Assembly: GCA_001298555.1 (NCBI GenBank)
Contig: LJCW01000366.1
Location: forward strand, 1-37,280
From: Actinobacteria bacterium OV450
GTDB lineage: Bacteria > Actinomycetota > Actinomycetes > Streptomycetales > Streptomycetaceae
Direction: 5' to 3'
Length of the DNA stretch: 37,280 nt
The number at the start of each line of letters is the position of its first letter. The first letter of the stretch is position 1. The notes beneath the pieces are model-generated. The model was not told the origin of the DNA, ran no database searches, and saw only the letters and a list, made by a program, of their open reading frames with translations. This document shows, one piece after another, positions 25,432-33,163 of this stretch. The position numbers were made by a program, and so were the translations under genes.

Positions 25432-27069
25432 TTAGACGTTCCAGCCCTTCTCGGCCTTGTGGCCGTTGCGGGGGTCCTCGTGGCGGGCGATGTCGACTTC
25501 ATGGACGCGGCGGAAGATCGGCCCCATTTCGTCGGCGAGGGAAGAGGCGGCCATGACCGCGCCGAACGCGTCGCGGAACGTCTCCGCGACGGCCTTGTCC
25601 AGGGGGAATTCGGTGTCGGAACGCTCGGCGAGGATCTTCATGACGTTCGCGACCGAACCCAGCGCCTGAGGCAGGCCCTCGATCATGGCGAGGATCTCCA
25701 TCGCGGACTCGGGCTCGTAAGACTGGGCGGCCTGCTCCATCTCCGCGGCCAGCTCCTCGAAGCGGAAACCGTTCGTGCTCGTGCTCACAGCGCCTCCCAG
25801 GGCGGTCACAGGCTGGGCCGGTACAGCAGGGGTGGTGTGCGCGTCGGGGCGCTGGACGGTGTCCCCGACGGTGGTCTCGTGCTCGGAGTCCTCGGCCGCG
25901 GCCTCCGCTTCGGCCGCCTCCTCGGCGTCCTCACGCTCGGCGCGGATCGCCGCGTCCCGGGTCTCCCGGGCGGTGCGGGCACGGTCGGTGAGCCTGGCCA
26001 GCAGGCGCCGCCCGGGGTGGATCAGGAAGCGGATCCCGAGCTTGCGGCCCAGGGGGCTGGTCACCGCCCCGAGGAGGCCGACGGCCCCAGCAAGGAGCGC
26101 GGCACCGGCCCTGCGGGCGTGGTAGCGGGCGGCGGAGCGGATCAGGGCCCGGCGGGCTGCCTTCTGCGCGGGCCGCTTCAGGTCCGCGACCCGCTTCGCC
26201 CGGGCCGCCGCCCGGATGGACTGCTCGGCGGCCTTGACCTGCCCTGCCGCCTGCCGGTCCGACAACGCCCGGCCTGCGGCTACCGCCTTGTCCCGCAGGC
26301 CGGCAGCCCCACCGCGTACCTTTCGCGCGGCCTTGGCGGCGGTGCGGGCCAGCCGCCCGCCGCCCGAAGAGCCCTTGCGTGCGGCGGTGGTGCGGCCCGA
26401 CACGGCCGGCGGCTTGGACGGCCCGGCGTGTGTGGCTCCGGAGTGAGGCCGACGGCCGGTGTGAACGCTGCTCTTGGCTGCGCGGCGGGCGTCGGCGACC
26501 TGGCGGCGCGCGGCAGTGGTCTCGGTCCGGCGGGCGGCCCGTGACGGGGCCGACTGTCCGGCCGCTGCGCGCAGGGCAGCGGCCTGGGCCGCCTTGCGTC
26601 CGCCCGGGACCCGGGCCAGCAGCCCCGAGCCCCTCCGCCCCGCAGTCGACTTCGCCCCACCGGACCCCCGACCCTGCCCGCCACCACGGCGGCTGCTGCC
26701 CGCGGTCGGGCGTCCGGCCGCCCGGGTGGGCTGGGAGGGGATCCGTCCGGCCGCGGACGCGGGCTTACGGCTGGCGGCCGTCTTGTTGCTGGCGGTCCGG
26801 GGGGTGCTCTTGCGGGTGCGTGCGGCGGCTGCGGCCAGGACCAGTGCGCCGGTCATCGCGACCGCCGCGGCGACCGGGCCGCCGGCCAGCGCGGCCGAAC
26901 CGACCGCCCCGGCCGCGCTGTTCGCACCAGCCAGAGACAAGGGAAGCACAGGCCAGCCGCCAGACGTGTGGTCCAAAGGCTTCTGGCCTGCGTCGGGGTG
27001 GGGTGCGGGTGGTGCCGGGGGCGTGATGGCCCCAGGTGGGGCTGTCGGAGCGCTGAGGGTTTCCGTCAT
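25432..27069 (-). CDS. large basic membrane protein, SpdB/transfer-associated
   Basis: A 545-aa protein directly upstream of traB with a 3-bp gap. A hydrophobic segment near residues 45-85 (PVLPLSLAGAN...VAMTGALVLAAAAA) is followed by over 200 residues extremely rich in Arg, Lys, Ala and Ser. A second hydrophobic stretch (AGAALLAGAVGLLGAVTSPLG) lies near 335, then an acidic region and a helical C-terminal domain (about 420-545). The basic segment should bind DNA. Its place and layout fit SpdB-like proteins that work with TraB and bind DNA and envelope, but the assignment is by resemblance only. ATG 27069 has GGAGG 11 bp upstream. Confidence 0.72.
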   Translation of the reverse strand: MTETLSAPTAPPGAITPPAPPAPHPDAGQKPLDHTSGGWPVLPLSLAGANSAAGAVGSAALAGGPVAAAVAMTGALVLAAAAARTRKSTPRTASNKTAASRKPASAAGRIPSQPTRAAGRPTAGSSRRGGGQGRGSGGAKSTAGRRGSGLLARVPGGRKAAQAAALRAAAGQSAPSRAARRTETTAARRQVADARRAAKSSVHTGRRPHSGATHAGPSKPPAVSGRTTAARKGSSGGGRLARTAAKAARKVRGGAAGLRDKAVAAGRALSDRQAAGQVKAAEQSIRAAARAKRVADLKRPAQKAARRALIRSAARYHARRAGAALLAGAVGLLGAVTSPLGRKLGIRFLIHPGRRLLARLTDRARTARETRDAAIRAEREDAEEAAEAEAAAEDSEHETTVGDTVQRPDAHTTPAVPAQPVTALGGAVSTSTNGFRFEELAAEMEQAAQSYEPESAMEILAMIEGLPQALGSVANVMKILAERSDTEFPLDKAVAETFRDAFGAVMAASSLADEMGPIFRRVHEVDIARHEDPRNGHKAEKGWNV

Positions 27070-27153
27070 GCTGAACGTGCCTCCAAGAGGTAGAGGGGTC
27101 CGGCCGGATCTGTGGTGGAGAGGGCCGGGCCCCGCACAGCAGGGGTGGGTTGT

Positions 27154-27468
27154 TCAGAAGCAGGGATTGCAGACGCCCAGGTGGGCGGGGATCACGTAGC
27201 CCGCATCCCGCCGGCACGACGGGCAGACGCGGCGGGCCGAGTTCGCCTTCGCCAGAGCAGCCGCCTTGGCCTCGGTCATCGGGCGGACCGGCAGGGCCAG
27301 TTCGATCCGGTACAGGTAGGCGATCAGCGGGCCACGCTTGCGGCGGGGCCGCTCGATCTGGGCGGCGACGTCCTGTCCGCCGGGGCGCAGGCCGAGGGCG
27401 CGGAGCTGTCGGCGGGTGGCGAGACCGTCGGGGGCCAGGCGCCACCGGTAGACGGGGAGGCCGGTCAT
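27154..27468 (-). CDS. RRQRL-motif zinc-binding protein
   Basis: A 104-aa protein of the AICE family named for its Arg-Arg-Gln-Arg-Leu-type motif, here RRQLRALGLRPGG near residue 20. After a basic stretch (RPRRKRGPL) come YLYRIELALPVRPMT and a helical segment. The C-terminal zinc ribbon has CPSC near 82-85 and CNPC at 100-103. Its start overlaps the stop of the DUF2637 gene by one codon position. The function is unknown; it belongs to the transfer operon. Confidence 0.82.
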   Translation of the reverse strand: MTGLPVYRWRLAPDGLATRRQLRALGLRPGGQDVAAQIERPRRKRGPLIAYLYRIELALPVRPMTEAKAAALAKANSARRVCPSCRRDAGYVIPAHLGVCNPCF

Positions 27469-28346
27469 CAGCCGGTGCCGGCCGGGACGGCGGTCAGGTG
27501 GGGCCGGTCGTCGTCCTGGCGGGCGGCGAGGATCTGCTTGCGGCCCCAGGACTCGCTCATGCCGAACGCCTCGCCCAGCGCACGGGCCGAGAGGGGGCGT
27601 GCGGCCTGTGCGGATTCGGCGTACGCACGGCGTGCGTCCTGCCGCATCCGCTCCAGCTCCGCCTCCTCGAAAGCGTCATCGGGCACTGCGTGCGCGTCGG
27701 TGGGTGCGGGGTGTGCGGGGACGGCGTGCGGGGAGTGCGGATCGTCGTCCCGCACACCGTCCGCATAGGCGGTGAGCTGCGGCAACGCCTCCCGCGTCAG
27801 CAGGTGCGCCGTCTGCGGGACCGGCTCCGGCTCCCGGTCGGTGTCGGCCGTGTCGAGGGTGTGCGGGTGCTGTGCGGAGGAATCCGCACGGTCCCCATAC
27901 GGTGCGGGCCGGGGCGGTTCGGGGCGGTGGTGGAGGACCTTGGCGACGAGGTCGGAGCCGAAGTAGATGGACCCGACCGGCAGGCTGGTGGCGAGCAGGA
28001 CGAGCGCCCAGTTCGCTGGATCCCACGCGGCCAGCCGCATCCAGTCCATCGTGTGGTCGTGGAGTGCGGGAACGAGCCCGTGCACGTAGTTCAAGACCAG
28101 CGAGGCGGCCGTGTATGCGCCGAGGACCTTGAGGGCGAACTTGCGGGCCTGGCCGGTGAGGACGAGGGCCGCGACCAGGGCCAGAGCCATCAGGCCGTCC
28201 ACGACGAACGGGTAGAGCGTCGCGGCCGTCGTGTCCGCGCCGATGGCGCGGGCCACATCCCGTAGAGCGTTCCAGGACACCCGGAAAGCCATGCCGACCA
28301 CAGCCACCAGAGCCAGAACCAGGAGCGCCCTCGGGTCGCGCTTCAC
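27468..28346 (-). CDS. DUF2637 membrane protein with C-terminal HTH
   Basis: A 292-aa protein with four transmembrane segments in residues 7-132 (LLVLALVAVVGMAF; FVVDGLMALALVAALVL; VLGAYTAASLVLNYV; WALVLLATSLPVGSIYF), the DUF2637 pattern seen in AICE Spd-type proteins. A hydrophilic Pro/His/Asp-rich linker follows (about 140-235), then a helix-turn-helix-like end (ARPLSARALGEAFGMSESWG). It may link the membrane transfer site to DNA. The GTG start at 28346 overlaps the upstream stop (GTGA). Confidence 0.82.
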   Translation of the reverse strand: MKRDPRALLVLALVAVVGMAFRVSWNALRDVARAIGADTTAATLYPFVVDGLMALALVAALVLTGQARKFALKVLGAYTAASLVLNYVHGLVPALHDHTMDWMRLAAWDPANWALVLLATSLPVGSIYFGSDLVAKVLHHRPEPPRPAPYGDRADSSAQHPHTLDTADTDREPEPVPQTAHLLTREALPQLTAYADGVRDDDPHSPHAVPAHPAPTDAHAVPDDAFEEAELERMRQDARRAYAESAQAARPLSARALGEAFGMSESWGRKQILAARQDDDRPHLTAVPAGTG

Positions 28347-28615
28347 GAGGCCTCCCCGACCGGCCGGACGTCGAACGCGGCGAGAAGGGCAACATCGCCC
28401 GCATCACCGTTGTCCATCTCCATCCACTCCCAGACGGCCCCCTCGGCCGGCTCGTAGCCGAGACTGGCCAGCGCGGCGGTCCGCTCGGCGAGCGTCGGGA
28501 TCGGCTGGGTGCGGCGAAAGTCGCACGCCGGCCAGCCCTGAGTCGGTCCGTCGGTGACGACGTAGATCTCCCACTCCCCGAAGTGGGAGTTGGCCAGACG
28601 GGCGCTGTGCGTCAT
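28343..28615 (-). CDS. 90-aa AICE protein (DUF6303-like)
   Basis: A small acidic protein: beta-rich start (FGEWEIYVVTDGP), then FRRTQPIPTLAERTAALASLGYEP, then AVWEWMEMD and a hydrophobic end. The TLAERTAALA-LGYEP-A-WEW spacing is what I associate with the DUF6303 family of streptomycete AICEs; this is from memory. It overlaps both neighbours by 4 bp. The role is not known. Confidence 0.72.
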   Translation of the reverse strand: MTHSARLANSHFGEWEIYVVTDGPTQGWPACDFRRTQPIPTLAERTAALASLGYEPAEGAVWEWMEMDNGDAGDVALLAAFDVRPVGEAS

Positions 28616-28881
28616 GCCGCGTCCCCCGACTCCGTCAGGCCGGCGGCGCGGTTGGCCAGGTCACGCCGGGCATCCAGCACCCGGTTGCGGGCCCGGCGGA
28701 TCCGACGGGCGTCGAACTCGGACGGGGTCCGGTCGAGCTGGGCGATCAGCGCGTCCAGCAGCTCGACCTCGGCCAAGACCACGGGCATCTCAGCCTCGAT
28801 CGCGTCCAGCTCCGCGCCCGACGGCTCCAGGTCGGCCGGAAGCGGGGTAACACCCGTGTGACGTGCAACGATGAGCTTCAT
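28612..28881 (-). CDS. 89-aa AICE protein (DUF6284-like)
   Basis: First gene of the transfer operon. After a short beta start it is one long amphipathic helical pair (LDAIEAEMPVVLAEVELLDALI; EFDARRIRRARNRVLDARRDL), so it is probably a coiled-coil dimer. The pattern matches the DUF6284 family of AICEs as I remember it. The ATG at 28881 has AGAGGAG about 9 bp upstream. The leader carries a strong hairpin at 28921-28948. Function unknown. Confidence 0.72.
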   Translation of the reverse strand: MKLIVARHTGVTPLPADLEPSGAELDAIEAEMPVVLAEVELLDALIAQLDRTPSEFDARRIRRARNRVLDARRDLANRAAGLTESGDAA

Positions 28882-28920
28882 TGGGTCTTGCTCCTCTCAG
28901 ACAGGAACGGGCCCGAACAG

Positions 28921-28948
28921 CAGCCCCGGTGTTCGCGCACCGGGGCTG
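28921..28948 (-). promoter_or_regulatory. leader hairpin before the transfer operon
   Basis: CAGCCCCGGTG (28921-28931) and CACCGGGGCTG (28938-28948) form a perfect 11-bp stem with a 6-base loop in the leader of the minus-strand operon, 40 bp before its first ATG. It may stabilise the message or attenuate transcription. Confidence 0.55.
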
Positions 28949-29260
28949 CACGTCGTTGTGGAACAGGAAGAACTCCGGTTCCCCTCAACCCCGCCCGTAC
29001 AGCGCGAGAGCGCCGGACGGGCAGAGGAGGCAACCGGCCGCAGCAAGATGCTGCGAAGGGTGGGTCGTGTGATGTCTCCTTCAGGACTGCGGCTCCCGTG
29101 TCAGGTAGAGCCGCCATGCCTGGCGAAGGCCTATGGAGACGTGACCTTTCGGTCTAAGCCCTCCGGAACTGACAAGGGATCCGGGACCCGTCCACCGCGG
29201 GGCTCCTGGCCGTACAGCTCGGAGCAGCCCAAAGAAGACCCCCCAAGAGAGCCGACCCCT

Positions 29261-29329
29261 GTCCTAGGACTGGTTGCCGCCTGGGGAAACCATGCACCTC
29301 CAGTCCTAGGACTGTCAATGTCCTAGGAC
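29261..29329. promoter_or_regulatory. three GTCCTAGGAC operators
   Basis: The exact 10-bp palindrome GTCCTAGGAC occurs at 29261-29270, 29303-29312 and 29320-29329, each followed by TG on the plus strand. Centre spacings are 42 and 17 bp. They stand 35-103 bp before the GntR start and inside the divergent gap (28882-29363) that also holds the transfer-operon promoter. They are therefore the likely sites through which the KorSA-like repressor controls both directions. The rest of this gap shows no gene. Confidence 0.82.
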
Positions 29330-29363
29330 TGTGTGAAACTGGCAGTGTCGAGAGGAGTGCCGC

Positions 29364-30152
29364 ATGGCATCGAAGTGGCGCGAGCTGGCTGACAAGCTGG
29401 CCGAGCAGATCAAGAACGGCGACTACCAGCCCGGGGAGCGCCTGCCTCAGATCCGTGACCTCGTCGAGGCCGGCGAGGGCTCCAAGGCAACGGTGCACAT
29501 GGCCTACAAGGCGCTCGAGGCGGAGGGCCTCGTGACTTCATCCCGCGGGGTGGGGACGTTGGTGAGGCCACAGACACCCCTGAAGCGGCTCGGCATCGGC
29601 CGCTATGACAAGGCGAAGTGGCGGGACGGCGACGAGGTCGCGTTCATCGCGGACCGTGTCGCGTCGGGTCGGGCGTACCAACGCGGTGAGCAGACCCAGT
29701 CCGTCAGCCTCGTCGAGGCGTCGGAGGATGTCGCCGAGGCCCACGGCCTGCCAGTGGGCGCCCTGGTATATGCCCGCGCTCGGTTGGTGAAGGAGGGCGA
29801 GCAGCCCACCCACACCCTGACCAGCTACTACCGTCCCGAGCATGTCGAGGGCACGCGGCTTGTCGACCCGACGCCGGGCCCCGCGGGCCGTGGCGGTGGC
29901 TTCAAGGTGCTCTACGACGCGGGATACGAGATCGACCACATGAAGGAGCGCATCTTCGCCCGGGTACCTACGGTCGACGAGGTGAAGCTCCTCCGGCTGC
30001 CCGCCGGCGAGCCGGTGGTCGAGCTCCACCGGACGACGTACACGGCCGACGGCACGGTCGTGGAATACGCGATCGGGGTGCACGCTTCCTCGCGCTTCGC
30101 CTGGGAGTATGACTTCCCGGTCCCTGATTCCGCACGGCCCGAGGAGCAGTAG
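29364..30152 (+). CDS. KorSA-like GntR repressor (HutC/UTRA type)
   Basis: A 262-aa transcription factor of the GntR family. The winged HTH is at about residues 3-70 (LAEQIKNGDYQPGERLPQIR...SKATVHMAYKALEAEGLV...GVGTLV) and a UTRA ligand-binding domain at about 95-250 (VYARARLVKE...TSYYRPEH...VVELHRTTY). Its place, divergent from the transfer operon in an AICE, matches KorSA of pSAM2, which silences transfer. ATG 29364 follows GAGGAG (29352-29357) with 6-bp spacing. Three palindromes in front point to autorepression. The small effector, if any, is unknown. Confidence 0.88.
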   Translation: MASKWRELADKLAEQIKNGDYQPGERLPQIRDLVEAGEGSKATVHMAYKALEAEGLVTSSRGVGTLVRPQTPLKRLGIGRYDKAKWRDGDEVAFIADRVASGRAYQRGEQTQSVSLVEASEDVAEAHGLPVGALVYARARLVKEGEQPTHTLTSYYRPEHVEGTRLVDPTPGPAGRGGGFKVLYDAGYEIDHMKERIFARVPTVDEVKLLRLPAGEPVVELHRTTYTADGTVVEYAIGVHASSRFAWEYDFPVPDSARPEEQ

Positions 30153-30154
30153 CC

Positions 30155-30850
30155 GTGATATCCGCACAGGCATGGTCAGACGCCGAGGTCCTCTGGGACT
30201 TCCATCAGATGCACCATGCCGTGCGGCCCTGCTCGGTCGCGGTCGGGCTGGGCAGCCACGACCTCGGCGTCGCAGACGCCACGGTCGCCCTCTACAAGCA
30301 GGGCATGGCTCCGCTCATCCTCTTTACGGGCGCCACGAGCCGGACGACGCAGTCCCGGATGCCCCGCGGCGAAGCCGTCCACTACCGCGAACGGGCGCTC
30401 GAACTCGGGGTCCCCTCCGCTGACATTTTGGTGGAGCCACGCGCCCGAAACACAGGCGAGAACATTCGGTTTGCCCGCGACCTCCTGACGGAGTCCGGTA
30501 TCGAAGTCTCGTCAGTCCTATTGGTCAGCAAGCCGTACGAGGAGCGCCGCGCATACGCGACTGCTCGGAAGCTCTGGCCGGCAGTCGAGTTCGTAAGCGC
30601 CTCGACACCCATGACACTCCAGGCCTACGCCGACTTCATCGGCGATGCTCGCCTGGTTCTCGACATGCTGGTCGGCGCCCTGCAACGTCTATTGATCTAC
30701 CCGGCCCAAGGCTTCATGGTCAGCCTGTCCGTTCCCGATGCAGTGACGGCGGCTTACGAGCGCTTGTGCGCGCAAGGCTTCACTAGTCGGCTGGCGTCCA
30801 TTGCGTCGGCGTCTAGGGTGAGTGCAGAGATGGCGGACCCTGATCACTGA
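30155..30850 (+). CDS. YdcF/SanA-family (DUF218) protein
   Basis: A 231-aa protein of the YdcF/ElyC/SanA group, small alpha/beta proteins of unclear biochemistry. Family motifs: SVAVGLGSHD near 27-36, LILFTGATS near 54-62, a middle E/ARNTGENIRFA motif near 96-106, and VLLVSKPYEERRA near 121-133. It lacks the N-terminal membrane helix of E. coli SanA, so it is cytoplasmic. The GTG at 30155 comes 2 bp after the repressor stop, so both are one transcript. In pSAM2 this position holds a Nudix protein (Pif) that blocks redundant transfer. A YdcF protein in the same spot may play a comparable role, which is inference. Confidence 0.85.
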   Translation: MISAQAWSDAEVLWDFHQMHHAVRPCSVAVGLGSHDLGVADATVALYKQGMAPLILFTGATSRTTQSRMPRGEAVHYRERALELGVPSADILVEPRARNTGENIRFARDLLTESGIEVSSVLLVSKPYEERRAYATARKLWPAVEFVSASTPMTLQAYADFIGDARLVLDMLVGALQRLLIYPAQGFMVSLSVPDAVTAAYERLCAQGFTSRLASIASASRVSAEMADPDH

Positions 30851-31941
30851 TCAGATTTCTTGGGAGAGTGATTCGTCGCTACATGGCGTGCGGCATTATT
30901 ATCGGACCGCTCGCTGGTGTCACCTTCGCCTATTTTGTTCTCCGATTCCTCTGCATGCTCGCCGTCTTCGTGACCTTCGATTTCACCCACCACCCTCCAT
31001 GAGATGACAGTGACCTGTCCCGGGAATGTGATGGTCGGGGCGGCTTCGATGATATTCGGCTGGCGCGCGTTGCATTTCTTGTTTTCCCCTGTGGCGTGAT
31101 GGAATGAAATTTCCAAGTCGACCAGGGCGCGACCCACGAGGTGAAATTGGTTCGCTGTTGTGATATATCGAATCCTGAGCGGTAGCAGATTTCCTGAAGG
31201 GTACAGCTTCGTGTCACGGCGAATGACGAATGTGGCCATCTGGGGAACGCGCGGCTCCCGCCCCTCCAGCTGAGTGCGCGCCATAGACAACCATCTTTCT
31301 GCAGCTTGATCGCCGCTCAGTTGAGCGAGATCATCAAGCTCGGACTCCTTGAGTTTTACCTGCCAGTCGTGATCAGGGATGAGGAACTCAAGGGCTGTGT
31401 GCTTCGATACGTGGTGGTCACTCGTCGTCTCTGGTATCCATAGGTGAGGCTTGAAGAGATAGCCGTCTGGGCTTGTGCTGTATCCATTTGCGTCAGCGTG
31501 AACCTTTACCACGAGATGCCTTGGATTGTCGTCGCACCAGTCGAAATCGAGCAACCAGGTAACACGGCGTAGGTACTCGGCGCGACTTGCCAGCTCTTCG
31601 ACTTGCCTGCGAACGTTAGGGGGGATATTGAGGGCTTTTGTGATCCAGAAGTATTCTGGACCTAGCTCTCTGACGAAATGTTTCTTGAATGCCGGGTCTA
31701 CGAAGAGTCCTATCACACAGGCGATCAACATGCCTTCAAAAATGCTCCCAATGATCAGCAGGAAATCGTATGTAGCTTGAGTTCCTGAATGCTCGGCTCG
31801 ATATTTTGTGAACGCAGCGCCTGCGGCGCTTCCTATGGCGAGAGTGATCAAGCACCAGGTCCAGACACCCCATCTCCAAAATTTGTACCATTTTTCAGGT
31901 TCACGAGAGGATGGCTGAGGCCCAATTTCGTCCATGGCCAT
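30844..31941 (-). CDS. two-TM membrane protein of unknown function (cargo)
   Basis: A roughly 365-aa protein I do not recognise. After a short cytoplasmic start (EKWYKFWRW) come two transmembrane helices (TWCLITLAIGSAAGAAF and YDFLLIIGSIFEGMLIACVI). A 250-residue beta-rich soluble domain follows (HLVVKVHADANGY, ATFVIRRDTKLY, LRIRYITTANQFHLVGRA, TITFPGQVTVISWRVV) and an acidic Asn/Ser tail. The gene is clearly AT-richer than its neighbours (28 of 60 bases G/C in 31681-31740), so it came from elsewhere. I chose ATG 31941, with GGAGAG just before; TTG 31974 and ATG 31935 are alternatives. Its 3' end overlaps the YdcF gene by 7 bp, tail to tail. The shape suggests a membrane effector or exclusion protein, not proven. 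Confidence 0.72.
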   Translation of the reverse strand: MAMDEIGPQPSSREPEKWYKFWRWGVWTWCLITLAIGSAAGAAFTKYRAEHSGTQATYDFLLIIGSIFEGMLIACVIGLFVDPAFKKHFVRELGPEYFWITKALNIPPNVRRQVEELASRAEYLRRVTWLLDFDWCDDNPRHLVVKVHADANGYSTSPDGYLFKPHLWIPETTSDHHVSKHTALEFLIPDHDWQVKLKESELDDLAQLSGDQAAERWLSMARTQLEGREPRVPQMATFVIRRDTKLYPSGNLLPLRIRYITTANQFHLVGRALVDLEISFHHATGENKKCNARQPNIIEAAPTITFPGQVTVISWRVVGEIEGHEDGEHAEESENKIGEGDTSERSDNNAARHVATNHSPKKSDQ

Positions 31942-32470
31942 GACGCTCTCCAGACGTCGAAGAAGCCACGCCAAGAGTGGGTGACATTTGATCCCATCAG
32001 ATGCCCGCTACGGACAGGCGTGGGGCGCAACGCCGTCGGGCCAGTGGATGTATGTGAGGCTGGACCAAGCTGACTCTGCGTGCGCTGCAGGCAGCCAGAA
32101 AAGGGGAGCTGTAATTCCATTGAACCGCGCGGAGGCGCAGCTGCAACCTGGACTGTGGGCCCAGATCACACACAGTGCCCGCGAAGCGGTCCGGGGCGGC
32201 GCTTCCCCGATTTGCTGGCCGTCTGTGGGCCGTCAGAGGGTGGCCGCGGGTGGCCGGCGACGACCACTGACGGCTCGGCCGGTGCTGGTTGGCGGGCCGC
32301 GGGAGCGGGGTTTGGCTGGTGGGCCGAGGAGGGCGTGACTTCCTGCGCAACAAGAAGCGAGCGTCCTTCGGGGGACCTTAGGGCAGCGAGGGTCTGATGG
32401 GGCAGACATGCGGAGCACGGGGCATGGGGAGACTGCCGACGGAGTATCCGCGTCTAACCCAGGAGGGGCC
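31942..32470. other. non-coding gap before the 121-aa gene
   Basis: About 530 bases between the two-TM gene and the next plus-strand gene. Open frames here have no ribosome site or recognisable product. Promoters for both divergent genes must lie within it. I see no long repeat or hairpin. Confidence 0.5.
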
Positions 32471-32836
32471 TTGTCGAAGGATCGTGCAGTTTTGGAGCAC
32501 GAGGAAAAGATCGTCTGGACCGAGGACGTGGGCGGCTTCGACTACGTCCGGCAGACGGTAGCCCACTTGTCCACGACCCGGCAGAAGCCGGTGTCATGGC
32601 AGGGGACGGGCCGACGGGTGGGCTATTCCGTGCTCAAGGCGGATGCCCCCAGCGGGGACACGCCCGGCCGGTTCGTCCGCCGGGTGTTCTGGGTAAAGGA
32701 CTACGACCGTTCCGAGCAGCCCGACGGCACATACAAGGCGTCGGCGCCCAGTGAGGCCGTCGACCCGCGGACGGTCGCGCCGGGGGTTCTCGGCGAGCTG
32801 ACCGAACGCGCCTGGGGCGGCCCGCTGCCCGACTGA
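32471..32836 (+). CDS. 121-aa protein of unknown function
   Basis: A small hypothetical protein. The TTG start at 32471 is chosen because AGGAGGG (32461-32467) stands directly before it; the frame is open to 32408. It has a charged N-terminus (KDRAVLEHEEKIVWTEDVGG), a beta-like middle (RVGYSVLKADAP...FVRRVFWVKDYDR) and a Pro/Gly-rich end. There are no signal, membrane or cysteine motifs. A strong terminator follows 60 bp later. I find no family. Confidence 0.65.
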   Translation: MSKDRAVLEHEEKIVWTEDVGGFDYVRQTVAHLSTTRQKPVSWQGTGRRVGYSVLKADAPSGDTPGRFVRRVFWVKDYDRSEQPDGTYKASAPSEAVDPRTVAPGVLGELTERAWGGPLPD

Positions 32837-32895
32837 GCGGGCCTGCGGGGTTGGGAGGCGCAGGACCACGGATGACGGCTGCGGGCGCAGTCGAT

Positions 32896-32926
32896 AAGAG
32901 ACCACCGCCCCGCGTGGTGGTCTCTT
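32896..32926 (+). terminator. terminator after the 121-aa gene
   Basis: AAGAGACCACC (32896-32906) pairs with GGTGGTCTCTT (32916-32926) around a GC-rich loop, ending in a short T/C run. It follows the plus-strand gene by 60 bp. Confidence 0.85.
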
Positions 32927-33060
32927 CTGCGTTTGCAGGCTGAGTCACGATCTGAGACGCGATGTTCGGCATTCTGCGTGCCCCAGAGCCGGGCGGTTGG
33001 GCTAGATGAACTTAGAAAGGAGATATCGGTGGTGTGAAACCGTCCGGACCTCGCAGCAAG

Positions 33061-33143
33061 GAGCCCCAACCGACTACGGCTGGGGCTCGCAGCAGTCCAG
33101 GGGTGACTGCCGGTGGGGCTGCCTCGAGTGATGGCAGCCCCAC
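33061..33143. terminator. two further hairpins between convergent genes
   Basis: GAGCCCCA (33061-33068) pairs with TGGGGCTC (33081-33088). GTGGGGCTGCC (33113-33123) pairs exactly with GGCAGCCCCAC (33133-33143). The second stands 20 bp past the helicase stop and should end that minus-strand message; the first is a backup or a plus-strand stop. An SD-like AAAGGAG near 33016 precedes no convincing gene. Confidence 0.75.
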
Positions 33144-33163
33144 ACTGCTTCTCCGCTACGCCA

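Larger units (their letters stand above)
16388..30850. mobile_element. actinomycete integrative and conjugative element (AICE), right end not resolved
   Basis: The stretch from the tRNA-Arg 3' end to the YdcF gene has the full AICE set. Integration is by a tyrosine integrase with excisionase. Replication is by a primase-polymerase and a DUF3987 protein. Transfer uses a single FtsK-like TraB instead of a type IV secretion system, with Spd-like spread proteins, and a KorSA-like GntR repressor provides control. The left border is taken as the tRNA end. I looked for a second copy of the tRNA 3' half (GGTTCGAGTCCTGC) from 28900 to 37280 and found none. The right end is therefore either beyond the window, eroded, or past the cargo genes that follow. 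The coordinates given cover only the certain core. Confidence 0.85.

Noticed and set aside
31988..32338. Plus-strand frame in the gap before the 121-aa gene
   Set aside because: No ribosome site, no recognisable fold, and overlap with another equally poor frame on the other strand.
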